From assembly GCF_005860775.1 (NCBI RefSeq), contig NZ_VCHQ01000025.1, forward strand, positions 1 to 64,000: 64,000 nucleotides of DNA, read 5' to 3'. The position numbers were made by a program, and so were the translations under genes. The stretch's first letter is position 1. The number at the start of each line of letters is the position of its first letter. The notes under the pieces were generated by a model. That model was not told where the DNA came from. It did no database searches and worked only from the letters and a program-made list of their open reading frames with translations. This document shows positions 38,807 to 48,317 of the stretch, one piece after another. The stretch is from Klebsiella indica (GTDB taxonomy: Bacteria > Pseudomonadota > Gammaproteobacteria > Enterobacterales > Enterobacteriaceae).

Positions 38807-40969
38807 ATGGACGTTTCTTACCTGCTCGACAGCCTCAATGACAAACAGCGTGAAGCCGTTGCGGCATCACGCACTAACATGCTGGTTCTGGCCGGGGCGG
38901 GCAGCGGTAAGACGCGGGTGCTGGTACACCGTATTGCCTGGTTGTTGAGCGTCGAGAACTGTTCCCCTTATTCCATTATGGCAGTGACTTTTACCAACAA
39001 AGCAGCGGCGGAAATGCGCCAGCGTATTGGTCAACTGATGGGGACCTCTCAGGGGGGAATGTGGGTCGGTACTTTTCACGGGCTGGCGCATCGTCTGCTA
39101 CGCGCTCATCACCTCGACGCGAATCTGCCCCAGGATTTCCAGATCCTCGACAGCGAAGACCAGTTGCGCTTGCTCAAGCGCCTGATTAAGGCCATGAATC
39201 TTGATGAGAAGCAGTGGCCGCCGCGTCAGGCGATGTGGTACATCAATAGCCAGAAGGACGAAGGTCTGCGTCCGCATCATATTCAAAGCTACGGCAACCC
39301 GGTTGAGCAAACCTGGCAGAAGGTCTATCAGGCCTATCAGGAAGCCTGCGATCGCGCCGGGCTGGTGGACTTCGCCGAGTTGCTGCTGCGTGCGCACGAA
39401 CTGTGGCTGAATAAGCCGCATATCCTTCAGCACTATCGTGAGCGTTTTAGCAATATCCTGGTGGACGAATTCCAGGATACCAACAATATTCAGTACGCGT
39501 GGATCCGCCTGCTGGCGGGCGACACTGGTAAAGTGATGATCGTCGGCGATGATGACCAGTCTATTTACGGCTGGCGCGGCGCGCAGGTGGAAAACATCCA
39601 GCGCTTCCTCAAAGACTTCCCCGGCGCGGAAACTATTCGTCTGGAGCAAAACTATCGTTCGACCAGTAATATCCTTAGCGCGGCGAACGCCCTGATTGAG
39701 AACAACAGCGGGCGTCTGGGCAAAAAGCTGTGGACCGACGGCGCCGACGGCGAGCCGATTTCACTTTACTGTGCGTTTAACGATCTTGATGAGGCGCGTT
39801 TTGTCGTCAACCGCATCAAAACCTGGCAGGAGAACGGCGGGGCGCTGGAGCAGTGTGCGATTCTGTATCGCAGCAACGCCCAGTCGCGCGTGCTGGAAGA
39901 AGCGCTACTGCAGGCCAGCATGCCGTACCGTATTTATGGCGGCATGCGCTTCTTTGAACGTCAGGAGATCAAAGATGCGCTCTCTTATCTTCGTCTGATC
40001 GCTAACCGCAATGACGATGCGGCGTTTGAGCGGGTGGTGAATACCCCAACGCGCGGCATCGGCGATCGTACCCTTGATGTGGTGCGCCAGACCTCGCGCG
40101 ATCGTCAACTGACGCTGTGGCAGGCCTGTCGTGAGCTGTTAAAAGATAAAGTGCTCGCCGGGCGCGCCGCCAGTGCGCTGCAGCGTTTTATGGAGCTGAT
40201 TGACGCGTTAGCGCAGGAAACCGCCGATATGCCGCTGCATGTACAGACTGACCGGGTGATTAAAGATTCCGGCCTGCGCATGATGTACGAGCAGGAGAAA
40301 GGCGAGAAAGGCCAGACGCGTATCGAAAACTTAGAGGAACTGGTGACGGCAACGCGTCAGTTCAGCTACAACGAAGAAGACGAAGATCTCATGCCGCTAC
40401 AGGCGTTTCTTTCCCACGCCGCGCTGGAAGCGGGCGAAGGGCAGGCGGATACCTGGCAGGACGCGGTACAACTGATGACCCTGCACTCAGCGAAAGGGCT
40501 GGAGTTTCCGCAGGTGTTTATCGTCGGTGTGGAAGAAGGCATGTTCCCGAGTCAGATGGCGCTTGATGAAGGCGGGCGTCTGGAAGAGGAGCGCCGTCTG
40601 GCCTACGTTGGCGTGACCCGCGCGATGCAGAAGCTGACCCTGACCTACGCGGAAACCCGCCGCCTGTATGGCAAAGAGGTTTATCATCGCCCGTCGCGCT
40701 TTATCGGCGAACTGCCGGAATCGTGCGTGGAAGAGGTACGGCTGCGGGCGACGGTGAGCCGTCCCGTCAGCCATCAGCGTATGGGAACGCCGATGGCGGA
40801 AAACGATACCGGCTATAAACTGGGCCAGCGGGTGCGCCACGCGAAGTTTGGCGAGGGCACCATTGTCAATCTCGAAGGCAGCGGCGAACACAGTCGGCTA
40901 CAGGTTGCATTTCAGGGGCAAGGGATTAAATGGCTGGTTGCCGCTTATGCCCGGCTGGAAACAGTATAA
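38807..40969 (+). CDS. uvrD: DNA helicase II UvrD
   Basis: UvrD is a 3'-5' SF1 helicase for nucleotide excision and methyl-directed mismatch repair; it also clears RecA filaments and can backtrack RNA polymerase. It has 720 residues as in E. coli. Walker A AGAGSGKT (near 29-36), ILVDEFQDT (near 218), DDDQSIYGWRGA, and VGVTRAMQKL near 570 are present. The C-terminal Tudor-like domain ends GQGIKWLVAAYARLE. ATG 38807 matches MDVSYLLDSLN. It is paralogous to rep in this window. Confidence 0.98.
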   Translation: MDVSYLLDSLNDKQREAVAASRTNMLVLAGAGSGKTRVLVHRIAWLLSVENCSPYSIMAVTFTNKAAAEMRQRIGQLMGTSQGGMWVGTFHGLAHRLLRAHHLDANLPQDFQILDSEDQLRLLKRLIKAMNLDEKQWPPRQAMWYINSQKDEGLRPHHIQSYGNPVEQTWQKVYQAYQEACDRAGLVDFAELLLRAHELWLNKPHILQHYRERFSNILVDEFQDTNNIQYAWIRLLAGDTGKVMIVGDDDQSIYGWRGAQVENIQRFLKDFPGAETIRLEQNYRSTSNILSAANALIENNSGRLGKKLWTDGADGEPISLYCAFNDLDEARFVVNRIKTWQENGGALEQCAILYRSNAQSRVLEEALLQASMPYRIYGGMRFFERQEIKDALSYLRLIANRNDDAAFERVVNTPTRGIGDRTLDVVRQTSRDRQLTLWQACRELLKDKVLAGRAASALQRFMELIDALAQETADMPLHVQTDRVIKDSGLRMMYEQEKGEKGQTRIENLEELVTATRQFSYNEEDEDLMPLQAFLSHAALEAGEGQADTWQDAVQLMTLHSAKGLEFPQVFIVGVEEGMFPSQMALDEGGRLEEERRLAYVGVTRAMQKLTLTYAETRRLYGKEVYHRPSRFIGELPESCVEEVRLRATVSRPVSHQRMGTPMAENDTGYKLGQRVRHAKFGEGTIVNLEGSGEHSRLQVAFQGQGIKWLVAAYARLETV

Positions 40970-40974
40970 CGTTA

Positions 40975-41010
40975 AGAAAAATATCATTATTTTGTAATAT
41001 TTTTCTCTCT
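40975..41010 (+). terminator. AT-rich terminator-like hairpin after uvrD
   Basis: agaaaaatat (40975-40984) pairs with atatttttct (40997-41006), and a T-rich tract (ctctttatat) follows. It begins six bases after the uvrD stop. Confidence 0.65.
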
Positions 41011-41117
41011 TTATATCTTAAGGAGACTGATTTTTTCTTAAGCGTTCCGTTGCGTGTTGACGCCGTTTTTGCGCTGGCGTAACATGCGCGCACGATTACG
41101 CTAAGAGGACATTCGCC

Positions 41118-41174
41118 TTGGACACACCCAGTAGATGCTGGCTCAATTTCCTGCCCATCAGGAACAACTCCTAA
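41118..41174 (+). CDS. corL: Candidate corA leader peptide CorL
   Basis: TTG at 41118 follows a strong AAGAGGA ribosome site by nine bases and opens an 18-codon frame with consecutive infrequent codons (ccc agt aga, agg). Its stop at 41172-41174 falls on the first arm of the 11-base hairpin, so ribosomes would affect that fold. An alternative 34-codon ATG frame at 41135-41239 has no ribosome site and would run through the hairpin. I favour the TTG frame but cannot prove it. Confidence 0.45.
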   Translation: MDTPSRCWLNFLPIRNNS

Positions 41175-41202
41175 GGCTATCCTCTTATGCTGATAGCCTT
41201 AG
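41171..41202 (+). repeat. Perfect 11-bp hairpin in the corA leader
   Basis: ctaaggctatc (41171-41181) pairs fully with gatagccttag (41192-41202) around a ten-base loop. No T run follows, so it is a regulatory stem rather than an intrinsic terminator. It overlaps the stop of the candidate CorL ORF. Confidence 0.8.
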
Positions 41203-41324
41203 CGGTTGTCGGCGACTCGTTCTATTCCCGTCGCGCTGAGTCAGGCTTAATGGTCTGAAACCTAAATTGTTTCTGTGTGCCCATACGAACTGTCCAATAA
41301 TTTTTTGCATTGGGAGTCCCGGTC

Positions 41325-42275
41325 ATGCTGAGCGCATTTCAACTGGAAAATAATCGTTTAACGCGCCTGGAAGCCGATGAGATCAAGCACCTCGCCAGTT
41401 CGGTGTGGGTCGATCTTGTCGAGCCTGATGACGATGAACGAAGCCGCGTGCAAACGGAACTGGGCCAGAACCTGGCGACTCGTCCGGAACTGGAAGATAT
41501 CGAAGCGTCAGCGCGTTTCTTTGAGGACGAAGACGGCCTGCATATCCACTCGTTTTTCTTCTTCGAAGATGCAGAGGATCACGCCGGTAACTCCACCGTG
41601 GCGTTTACTATCCGCGAAGGGCGACTGTTTACGTTGCGCGAGCGAGAGTTGCCTGCTTTCCGTCTGTACCGCATGCGTGCCCGCAGCCAGGCAATGGTTG
41701 ACGGTAATGCTTACGAGCTGCTGCTCGACCTGTTCGAAACCAAAATTGAACAGCTGGCAGATGAAATTGAAAACATTTACAGCGATCTGGAAAAGCTCAG
41801 CCGGGTGATTATGGAAGGCCGCCAGGGCGATGATTATGACGAAGCGCTCTCTACGCTGGCGGAGCAGGAAGATATCGGCTGGAAAGTTCGCTTGTGTCTG
41901 ATGGATACCCAGCGGGCGCTGAACTTCCTCGTGCGCAAAGCGCGCTTACCCACTGGCCAACTGGAACAGGCGCGTGAAATCCTGCGCGATATCGAATCCC
42001 TGCTGCCGCATAATGAATCGTTATTTCAGAAGGTTAACTTCCTGATGCAGGCGGCGATGGGCTTTATCAATATTGAACAGAACCGCATCATCAAGATCTT
42101 CTCGGTGGTTTCCGTGGTGTTCCTGCCCCCGACGCTGGTGGCTTCCAGCTACGGGATGAATTTTGAGTTTATGCCCGAGCTGCACTGGAGTTTTGGTTAT
42201 CCCGGGGCGATTGTCTTTATGATGCTCGCGGGCCTGGCGCCGTATCTGTACTTTAAGCGTAAAAACTGGCTGTAA
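41325..42275 (+). CDS. corA: Magnesium/cobalt transporter CorA
   Basis: CorA is a homopentameric Mg2+, Co2+ and Ni2+ channel. It has 316 residues from [12 protein letters not shown], as in E. coli; an ATG-like extension to 41310 is not conserved. A large acidic cytoplasmic N-domain ([13 protein letters not shown]) and a long stalk helix lead to two C-terminal membrane helices. The selectivity motif is [10 protein letters not shown] (GMN at 277-279), and the basic tail is KRKNWL. Confidence 0.98.
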   Translation: MLSAFQLENNRLTRLEADEIKHLASSVWVDLVEPDDDERSRVQTELGQNLATRPELEDIEASARFFEDEDGLHIHSFFFFEDAEDHAGNSTVAFTIREGRLFTLRERELPAFRLYRMRARSQAMVDGNAYELLLDLFETKIEQLADEIENIYSDLEKLSRVIMEGRQGDDYDEALSTLAEQEDIGWKVRLCLMDTQRALNFLVRKARLPTGQLEQAREILRDIESLLPHNESLFQKVNFLMQAAMGFINIEQNRIIKIFSVVSVVFLPPTLVASSYGMNFEFMPELHWSFGYPGAIVFMMLAGLAPYLYFKRKNWL

Positions 42276-42311
42276 AAAAGTCTTTTTGACGCGAGGAAAG
42301 ACGGTTTAACG

Positions 42312-42406
42312 TCTCAGCCGGGTGGCGGCTGTCGCCTTGCCCGACCTATGTGCCCCGAGATATCACCTGGCTCGTCTGCGCAAGCGAAGCGCCGCCCGGC
42401 AATGGC
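42312..42406. repeat. REP/BIME-like pair between corA and rarD
   Basis: gccgggtggcggctgtcgcc (from 42318) and an inverted unit ending gcaagcgaagcgccgcccggc (to about 42399) form two REP-type palindromes in opposite orientation. A further short hairpin, cctgaaagg-type, lies near 42431 before the rarD end. They lie between convergent genes. Confidence 0.7.
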
Positions 42407-42457
42407 GGCGGATCGCATCCTGCCTGTCACCTGAAAGGCGCTTCGGTTCCTTTTTCA

Positions 42458-43351
42458 TTATGGCCTACGCGTTCTGCGTATTGTGTAAACCGCATCCATC
42501 ACAAAGATCGCCAGCGCGACCCAGATAAAGGCGAAGGTCACCATTTTGTCCGCATCCGGCACTTCGCCATAAAACATCACCGCCAGCAGGAACATCAGCG
42601 TTGGGCCGATATACTGGAAAAATCCCAGCGTGGAGAGACGCAGACGTGTCGCCGCGCCGGTAAAGCACAGCAGTGGAACGGTCGTGACAACACCCGCCGC
42701 CATGAGCAACAGGTTCAGGGACCATGGGTTCTGCCCCATATGGCTGGTCGGGCTATCGGCGAGGCCAAATAAATAAACAGCGGCGACGGGCAGCAGCCAT
42801 AGGGTTTCAAATAGCATCCCGGTTTGTGCATCAACGGCGATTTTTTTACGCAGCAGCCCATAAAAAGCGAAGCTGAACGCCAGGCCGAGCGCGATTATCG
42901 GCAGAGAACCAAAGGTCCAGAGCTGCACCAGAACGCCGCATGCGGCCAGCAGTACTGCCAGCCACTGCATCCGGCGAAAGCGCTCGCCAAGGAAGATCAT
43001 TCCCAACAGAATATTCACCAGCGGATTTATAAAATAGCCAAGACTGGCTTCCAGCATATGATGATTATTCACCGCCCAGATGAATAACAGCCAGTTACCG
43101 CCTACCAGCACAGCGGACAGCGCCAGCAGAAGCACCTTTTTCGGCGTTTTAAGCAGCTTTTTAACCTGCGGCCACTGGCGGCTGATGCTGATCAGCGCCA
43201 CCATGAAGAAGAAGGACCAAATCACGCGGTGAGTCAGAATTTCATCGGCGGGAACATAGTCGATAAGCTTGAAGTACGCAGGCGCGATACCCCAGATAAG
43301 ATAGGCGGCGAGAGCCAACAGAACCCCCACCCGCGTTTGTTTCGCATCCAT
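42458..43351 (-). CDS. rarD: EamA-family permease RarD
   Basis: RarD is a drug/metabolite-transporter superfamily protein with ten predicted membrane helices. It has 297 residues (E. coli 296). The start QTRVGVLLALAAYLIWGIAPAYFK contains the EamA helix 1 pattern in two pieces. The chloramphenicol-sensitivity label attached to this family is historical, and the substrate is unknown. It is 49 bases downstream of yigI on the same strand. Confidence 0.94.
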   Translation of the reverse strand: MDAKQTRVGVLLALAAYLIWGIAPAYFKLIDYVPADEILTHRVIWSFFFMVALISISRQWPQVKKLLKTPKKVLLLALSAVLVGGNWLLFIWAVNNHHMLEASLGYFINPLVNILLGMIFLGERFRRMQWLAVLLAACGVLVQLWTFGSLPIIALGLAFSFAFYGLLRKKIAVDAQTGMLFETLWLLPVAAVYLFGLADSPTSHMGQNPWSLNLLLMAAGVVTTVPLLCFTGAATRLRLSTLGFFQYIGPTLMFLLAVMFYGEVPDADKMVTFAFIWVALAIFVMDAVYTIRRTRRP

Positions 43352-43400
43352 CAGTACAAATCCATTGCCAAAGAGAGTGATGTTACTCGATTTATGGCAA

Positions 43401-43865
43401 TCAACCCACCATATACGTTGCCGTGGCGCTGGCGATATAAACCTGTTCTTCGTTATGCAGCTCTACACGGGCGACCGCCACTTTGTTACCGGCGCGCAGC
43501 AGGCTGCTGGTGGCGGTAAAGCGTTCTCCGCGTCCCGGACGCAGATAGTCGACCCGTAGATCGATGGTGCCCATCCGCGACAGGCGCTGGCGCAGCTCTT
43601 CTTCATTGATGGTGTCGTGGCGCGTCAGCGTACTGCCTACGCAGACCAGCCCTGCGGCGACATCCAGCGCTGAGGCGATCACTCCGCCATGTAAAATGCT
43701 TTGTGCCCAGTTGCCGACCATCATCGGCTGGTTGTTAAAACTAAGTTGAGCAAACTCTTTTTCATAGCGCTCCAGTTCCAGCCCTAAAGCACGATTAAAA
43801 GGCATATGATAAACGAAGATTTCTCCCACCAGCTTAAGAGCGGCATCGGCGGTAAGTTCAGACAT
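43401..43865 (-). CDS. yigI: Acyl-CoA thioesterase YigI
   Basis: YigI is a hotdog-fold thioesterase for medium- and long-chain acyl-CoAs. It has 154 residues (E. coli 155). [18 protein letters not shown] (near 55-72) carries the HGG motif and the helix of the hotdog fold. [15 protein letters not shown] is the conserved strand pair. It is divergent from pldA. Confidence 0.93.
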   Translation of the reverse strand: MSELTADAALKLVGEIFVYHMPFNRALGLELERYEKEFAQLSFNNQPMMVGNWAQSILHGGVIASALDVAAGLVCVGSTLTRHDTINEEELRQRLSRMGTIDLRVDYLRPGRGERFTATSSLLRAGNKVAVARVELHNEEQVYIASATATYMVG

Positions 43866-44020
43866 AACAACATTCCATAAGTTAACGAGATGTTGATTTT
43901 ATGCTTCTGAAATATTGATTTCTACTTTAAGAACAGATAACGGCTCAGAAAGCGCCTAATCCAGGTAGAATACAGACAGGGTTAAACAGAAATAATAATT
44001 ATCCATCCAGGAGAACAGCA

Positions 44021-44893
44021 ATGCGTATCTCTTTAGCCTGCCTGCTGGCGCTTGTTGCGCTTCCGGTCGGCGTTCTGGCGCAGGACGCGCCGGCGAATGA
44101 ACAGGTTCATGACACTCCGGCCGTTCGTGGGAGTATTATCGCTAACCTGTTGCAGGACCATGATAATCCGTTTTTACTTTATCCCTATGAGAGCAACTAT
44201 CTGCTCTATACGTGGACCAGCGATCTTAACAAAGAGGCGATTCGCAGCTATGACTGGGCTGAGAATGCGCGGAAAGACGAAGTGAAGTTCCAGCTCAGCC
44301 TGGCATTTCCGCTGTGGCGGGGGATCCTCGGCGATAACTCGCTGCTGGGGGCCTCTTACACGCAAAAATCCTGGTGGCAGCTCTCCAATAGCAAAGAATC
44401 CGCGCCGTTTCGTGAAACCAACTATGAGCCGCAGCTGTTTCTCGGTTTTGCGACCGACTACACGCTCGCCGGCTGGACGCTCCGTGACGTTGAGATGGGT
44501 TATAACCACGACTCTAATGGTCGTTCCGATCCCACCTCCCGCAGCTGGAACCGGCTCTATACCCGGCTGATGGCGCAAAACGGCAACTGGCTGGTGGAAG
44601 TGAAGCCCTGGTACGTTATTGGCAGCACCGACGACAATCCGGATATCACTAAATATATGGGTTATTACCGCCTGAAAGTGGGCTATCAACTGGGTGATGC
44701 GATTTTCAGCGCACAGGGGCAATATAACTGGAATACCGGCTATGGCGGCGCTGAGCTGGGGGTGAGCTATCCGATAACCAAACATGTGCGCGTCTATACG
44801 CAGGTCTATAGCGGTTATGGTGAGTCGCTCATTGATTATAACTTTAATCAGACTCGCGTCGGCGTTGGGGTGATGCTCAACGATCTGTTTTAA
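44021..44893 (+). CDS. pldA: Outer membrane phospholipase A
   Basis: OMPLA is a 12-stranded beta-barrel, calcium-dependent lipase that removes mislocalised phospholipids from the outer leaflet. It has 290 residues with a signal peptide cleaved after VLA20. The catalytic His and Ser lie in GYNHDSNGRSDPTSRSWNRLY-type sequence (GYNHDSNGRS, near residue 163), and the C-terminus ends in Phe for Bam recognition. The signal peptide and the first 60 mature residues diverge clearly from E. coli and Salmonella; the catalytic region does not. Confidence 0.97.
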   Translation: MRISLACLLALVALPVGVLAQDAPANEQVHDTPAVRGSIIANLLQDHDNPFLLYPYESNYLLYTWTSDLNKEAIRSYDWAENARKDEVKFQLSLAFPLWRGILGDNSLLGASYTQKSWWQLSNSKESAPFRETNYEPQLFLGFATDYTLAGWTLRDVEMGYNHDSNGRSDPTSRSWNRLYTRLMAQNGNWLVEVKPWYVIGSTDDNPDITKYMGYYRLKVGYQLGDAIFSAQGQYNWNTGYGGAELGVSYPITKHVRVYTQVYSGYGESLIDYNFNQTRVGVGVMLNDLF

Positions 44894-44911
44894 TCATTGC
44901 ACTCTGCTGCT

Positions 44912-44942
44912 CAGGCGCTGAAAATAGCGCCTGTTTTCTTTT
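44912..44942 (+). terminator. pldA intrinsic terminator
   Basis: caggcgct-gaaaat-agcgcctg (44912-44919/44926-44933) followed by ttttctttt. It lies 18 bases before the recQ GTG. Confidence 0.9.
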
Positions 44943-44960
44943 CTGGGATGTGGGGTCAAC

Positions 44961-46787
44961 GTGGCGCAGGCGGAAGTATTAAATCACGAATCGCTGGCTA
45001 AGCAGGTTTTACAGCAAACCTTTGGCTACCAGCAGTTTCGCCCCGGCCAGCAAACCATTATTGATACGGCCCTGGCCGGACGGGATTGTCTGGTTGTGAT
45101 GCCGACCGGCGGCGGAAAGTCTCTGTGTTATCAGGTTCCGGCGCTGGTGCTGGGCGGCCTGACCGTTGTGGTGTCACCGTTGATCTCGCTGATGAAAGAC
45201 CAGGTCGATCAACTGCTGGCCAACGGCGTGGCGGCGGCGTGCCTGAACTCAACGCAGGGCCGCGAACAGCAGCAGGAGGTGATGGCGGGCTGTCGCAGCG
45301 GGCAGATTCGCTTACTGTATATCGCCCCGGAACGTCTGATGCTGGATAACTTCCTTGAGCATCTCACGCACTGGAATCTGGCGATGGTGGCGGTGGATGA
45401 GGCACACTGTATTTCCCAGTGGGGGCACGATTTCCGCCCGGAATACGCCGCTCTGGGACAACTGCGTCAGCGGATCCCGCAGATCCCGTTTATGGCGCTG
45501 ACCGCCACCGCTGATGACACCACCCGCCGCGATATTGTCCGCCTGCTGGGGCTAAGCGATCCGCTGATTCAGGTCAGTAGCTTCGACCGTCCCAATATCC
45601 GCTATATGCTGATGGAAAAGTTTAAACCGCTGGATCAACTGATGCGTTATGTGCAGGAGCAGCGCGGCAAGTCGGGCATTATCTACTGCAATAGCCGCTC
45701 GAAAGTGGAAGATACCGCCGCACGTTTGCAAAGCCGCGGGATCAGCGCAGCGGCCTATCACGCCGGTCTGGAAAACAATATTCGCGCCAATGTGCAGGAG
45801 AAGTTCCAGCGTGACGACCTGCAAATCGTAGTGGCGACGGTGGCCTTCGGGATGGGCATCAACAAACCGAACGTCCGTTTTGTGGTGCATTTCGATATTC
45901 CCCGCAATATTGAATCCTACTATCAGGAGACCGGGCGCGCCGGGCGTGATGGCCTGCCTGCCGAGGCGATGTTGTTTTACGATCCGGCGGATATGGCGTG
46001 GCTCAGGCGCTGTCTTGAAGAGAAGCCCGTCGGGCCATTGCAGGATATTGAGCGCCATAAGCTCAACGCGATGGGGGCGTTTGCTGAAGCGCAAACCTGC
46101 CGTCGTCTGGTACTGCTCAACTATTTTGGTGAAGGGCGTCAGGAGCCTTGCGGCAACTGCGACATCTGCCTCGATCCGCCGAAACAGTACGACGGCTTAA
46201 TGGACGCGCGTAAGGCGCTATCGACGATTTACCGCGTGAATCAGCGTTTCGGTATGGGGTACGTGGTGGACGTGCTGCGCGGCGCTAATAACCAGCGGAT
46301 TCGCGAGATGGGGCACGATAAGCTGCCGGTCTATGGTATCGGGCGCGAGCAGAGCCATGAACACTGGGTCAGCGTGATCCGCCAGCTTATCCATTTGGGG
46401 CTGGTGACGCAGAATATTGCCCGCCATTCCGCACTACAGCTTACCGAAGCCGCCCGCCCGGTGCTACGCGGGGACGTTTCGTTGCAGCTTGCGGTACCGC
46501 GTATTGTGGCGCTGAAGCCGAAGGCGATGCAGAAATCCTTTGGCGGTAATTACGATCGCAAGCTGTTTGCTAAGCTGCGTAAATTGCGTAAAGCCATTGC
46601 TGATGAAGAGAATATTCCGCCCTATGTGGTGTTTAACGACACGACGCTGATTGAGATGGCTGAGCAAACGCCGCTTAGCGCCAGTGAGATGCTTAGCATC
46701 AACGGCGTCGGCATGCGGAAACTCGAGCGTTTCGGTAAAGCGTTTATGGCTTTGATTCGCAGTCACGTGGATGGTGATGATGAGTAG
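44961..46787 (+). CDS. recQ: ATP-dependent DNA helicase RecQ
   Basis: RecQ is a 3'-5' SF2 helicase of the RecF pathway. It has 608 residues (E. coli 609). Walker A TGGGKS (49-54), DEAH at 146-149 in VDEAHCISQWGHDFRP, FGMGINKPNVR, and QETGRAGRDG near 325 are present. The zinc-binding cysteines are C-R…CGNCDIC near 380-400, then a winged helix and an HRDC domain (about 530-605). The GTG start at 44961 follows tgggg. Confidence 0.98.
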   Translation: MAQAEVLNHESLAKQVLQQTFGYQQFRPGQQTIIDTALAGRDCLVVMPTGGGKSLCYQVPALVLGGLTVVVSPLISLMKDQVDQLLANGVAAACLNSTQGREQQQEVMAGCRSGQIRLLYIAPERLMLDNFLEHLTHWNLAMVAVDEAHCISQWGHDFRPEYAALGQLRQRIPQIPFMALTATADDTTRRDIVRLLGLSDPLIQVSSFDRPNIRYMLMEKFKPLDQLMRYVQEQRGKSGIIYCNSRSKVEDTAARLQSRGISAAAYHAGLENNIRANVQEKFQRDDLQIVVATVAFGMGINKPNVRFVVHFDIPRNIESYYQETGRAGRDGLPAEAMLFYDPADMAWLRRCLEEKPVGPLQDIERHKLNAMGAFAEAQTCRRLVLLNYFGEGRQEPCGNCDICLDPPKQYDGLMDARKALSTIYRVNQRFGMGYVVDVLRGANNQRIREMGHDKLPVYGIGREQSHEHWVSVIRQLIHLGLVTQNIARHSALQLTEAARPVLRGDVSLQLAVPRIVALKPKAMQKSFGGNYDRKLFAKLRKLRKAIADEENIPPYVVFNDTTLIEMAEQTPLSASEMLSINGVGMRKLERFGKAFMALIRSHVDGDDE

Positions 46788-46848
46788 TCAGCCAGGCGAA
46801 AAAGTGCAAATATAGTTTCTGTTCTGACTATTTTCCTGCGAGCCGATC

Positions 46849-47466
46849 ATGTTGACACTCTTCTTCACCGTGGCGCTGGTGCATATCATTGCGCTGATGA
46901 GTCCGGGTCCGGACTTCTTCTTTGTCTCACAAACCGCTGTCAGTCGCTCCCGCAAGGAGGCGATGATGGGCGTGCTGGGGATCACCTGCGGCGTCATGGT
47001 GTGGGCGGGCGTTGCGCTGCTCGGCCTGAATCTGATCATCGAGAAGATGGCCTGGCTGCACACCATTGTTATGGTTGGCGGCGGGTTGTATCTGTGCTGG
47101 ATGGGCTTGCAGATGTTGCGTGGCGCGCTTAAGAAAAGCCAGGCGGCGGCGGAACCTCAGGTTGAGCTGGCGCGTAGCGGTCGTAGCTTCCTGAAAGGGC
47201 TACTGACCAACCTGGCTAACCCAAAAGCGATTATCTACTTTGGCTCCGTTTTCTCGCTGTTTGTGGGAGATGACGTGAGTTCAGGCGTGCGCTGGGGCAT
47301 TTTCCTGCTGATCGTGCTGGAGACGCTGGCCTGGTTTACGGTGGTTGCCAGCCTGTTTGCGCTGCCGGGAATGCGTCGCGGCTATCAGCGGATGGCGAAG
47401 TGGATCGACGGTATTGCCGGTACGCTATTTGCCGGTTTTGGTATTCATCTGATTATTTCGCGTTAG
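46849..47466 (+). CDS. rhtC: Threonine exporter RhtC (LysE/RhtB family)
   Basis: A 205-residue exporter with about six hydrophobic segments. The LysE-family N-terminus ALMSPGPDFFFVSQ and TNLANPKAIIYFGSVF (near 122) are diagnostic. It exports threonine in E. coli. It is convergent with the paralogue rhtB; a shared hairpin lies between them. Confidence 0.96.
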   Translation: MLTLFFTVALVHIIALMSPGPDFFFVSQTAVSRSRKEAMMGVLGITCGVMVWAGVALLGLNLIIEKMAWLHTIVMVGGGLYLCWMGLQMLRGALKKSQAAAEPQVELARSGRSFLKGLLTNLANPKAIIYFGSVFSLFVGDDVSSGVRWGIFLLIVLETLAWFTVVASLFALPGMRRGYQRMAKWIDGIAGTLFAGFGIHLIISR

Positions 47467-47475
47467 GCATCCTGC

Positions 47476-47509
47476 GGCCCACCCATGAGGGCCGGGTGGG
47501 CCTGATTTT
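47476..47509 (+). terminator. Terminator hairpin between rhtC and rhtB
   Basis: ggcccaccc (47476-47484) pairs with gggtgggcc (47494-47502), and tgatttt follows on the plus strand. It lies nine bases after the rhtC stop. Confidence 0.75.
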
Positions 47510-47587
47510 AGTGACGGAGTTGTTGTAAATACCGCGGTATCGTCAATGTCCCGTTCGGGATTCTGTACGACTTCCTCCAGCCGCTTC

Positions 47588-48208
47588 TCAGGCGTGACGG
47601 GCGGAGGCCAGCAGCGCACCAACCAGCATAAATAGCGAACCGAATACCTTATTCAGCGCTTTCATCTGCTTCGGCCCTTTGATCCATGCGGCGATGCGTT
47701 GCGCCAGCGTCGCGTAGCCAATCATCACGATGATATCGACCACGATGGTGGTAACGCCAAGTATCAGGTACTGCATCATCTGGGGCTGGTGTGGCACGAT
47801 AAACTGCGGGAACAGCGCCGCGAGGAACACAATACTTTTTGGGTTGGTCAGGTTCACGAATATCGCCCGTTTAAACAACTTCCCGCGGGTTTGCACTTTT
47901 GCCAGGGTATTCAGGTTGATAGCGCCCGCAGCCCGCCACTGCTGAATACCGAGCCAGATAAGATAGGCGGCGCCCGCCCATTTGAGGATTTCGAAAGCCA
48001 GTACGGAACGCGAAAACAGCGTCCCCAGGCCGACGCCGACCAGTACGATATGGATGCCCAGCCCGGTCTGTAGTCCGGCGATAGATGCCGCCGTGCCGCG
48101 GTAGCCATGGTTGATTGAGGTGGTCATCGTATTTATCGCCCCGGACCCCGGCGACAGGCTGAGAATAATTGATGTCAGCAGATAGGCAAACCACCACTCG
48201 AACGTCAT
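47588..48208 (-). CDS. rhtB: Homoserine/homoserine lactone exporter RhtB
   Basis: A 206-residue LysE/RhtB-family exporter, same length as E. coli. [14 protein letters not shown] and [19 protein letters not shown] mark the family. It confers resistance to homoserine and its lactone in E. coli. It is divergent from pldB, with 109 bases between. Confidence 0.96.
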   Translation of the reverse strand: MTFEWWFAYLLTSIILSLSPGSGAINTMTTSINHGYRGTAASIAGLQTGLGIHIVLVGVGLGTLFSRSVLAFEILKWAGAAYLIWLGIQQWRAAGAINLNTLAKVQTRGKLFKRAIFVNLTNPKSIVFLAALFPQFIVPHQPQMMQYLILGVTTIVVDIIVMIGYATLAQRIAAWIKGPKQMKALNKVFGSLFMLVGALLASARHA

Positions 48209-48317
48209 GAGAAACTCCCTGATTGTCTGTTTTTATGCCACAATACGCTATTGTGTGAGCATTGTGTGATACACGATAAAAAAACGATTTTCAGCGGTTA
48301 TCAGGGGTGTAAACCCG

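Larger units (their letters stand above)
41011..41324 (+). promoter_or_regulatory. Long corA mRNA leader (Mg-responsive region)
   Basis: More than 300 bases without a large gene lie between uvrD and corA. In Salmonella the corA leader contains a short ORF (corL) whose translation decides whether Rho stops transcription before corA, linked to Mg2+. Here there is a short ORF with a good ribosome site, a perfect 11-base hairpin and a long C-rich stretch, all listed separately. The corA ATG is preceded by ttgggag. Confidence 0.6.
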
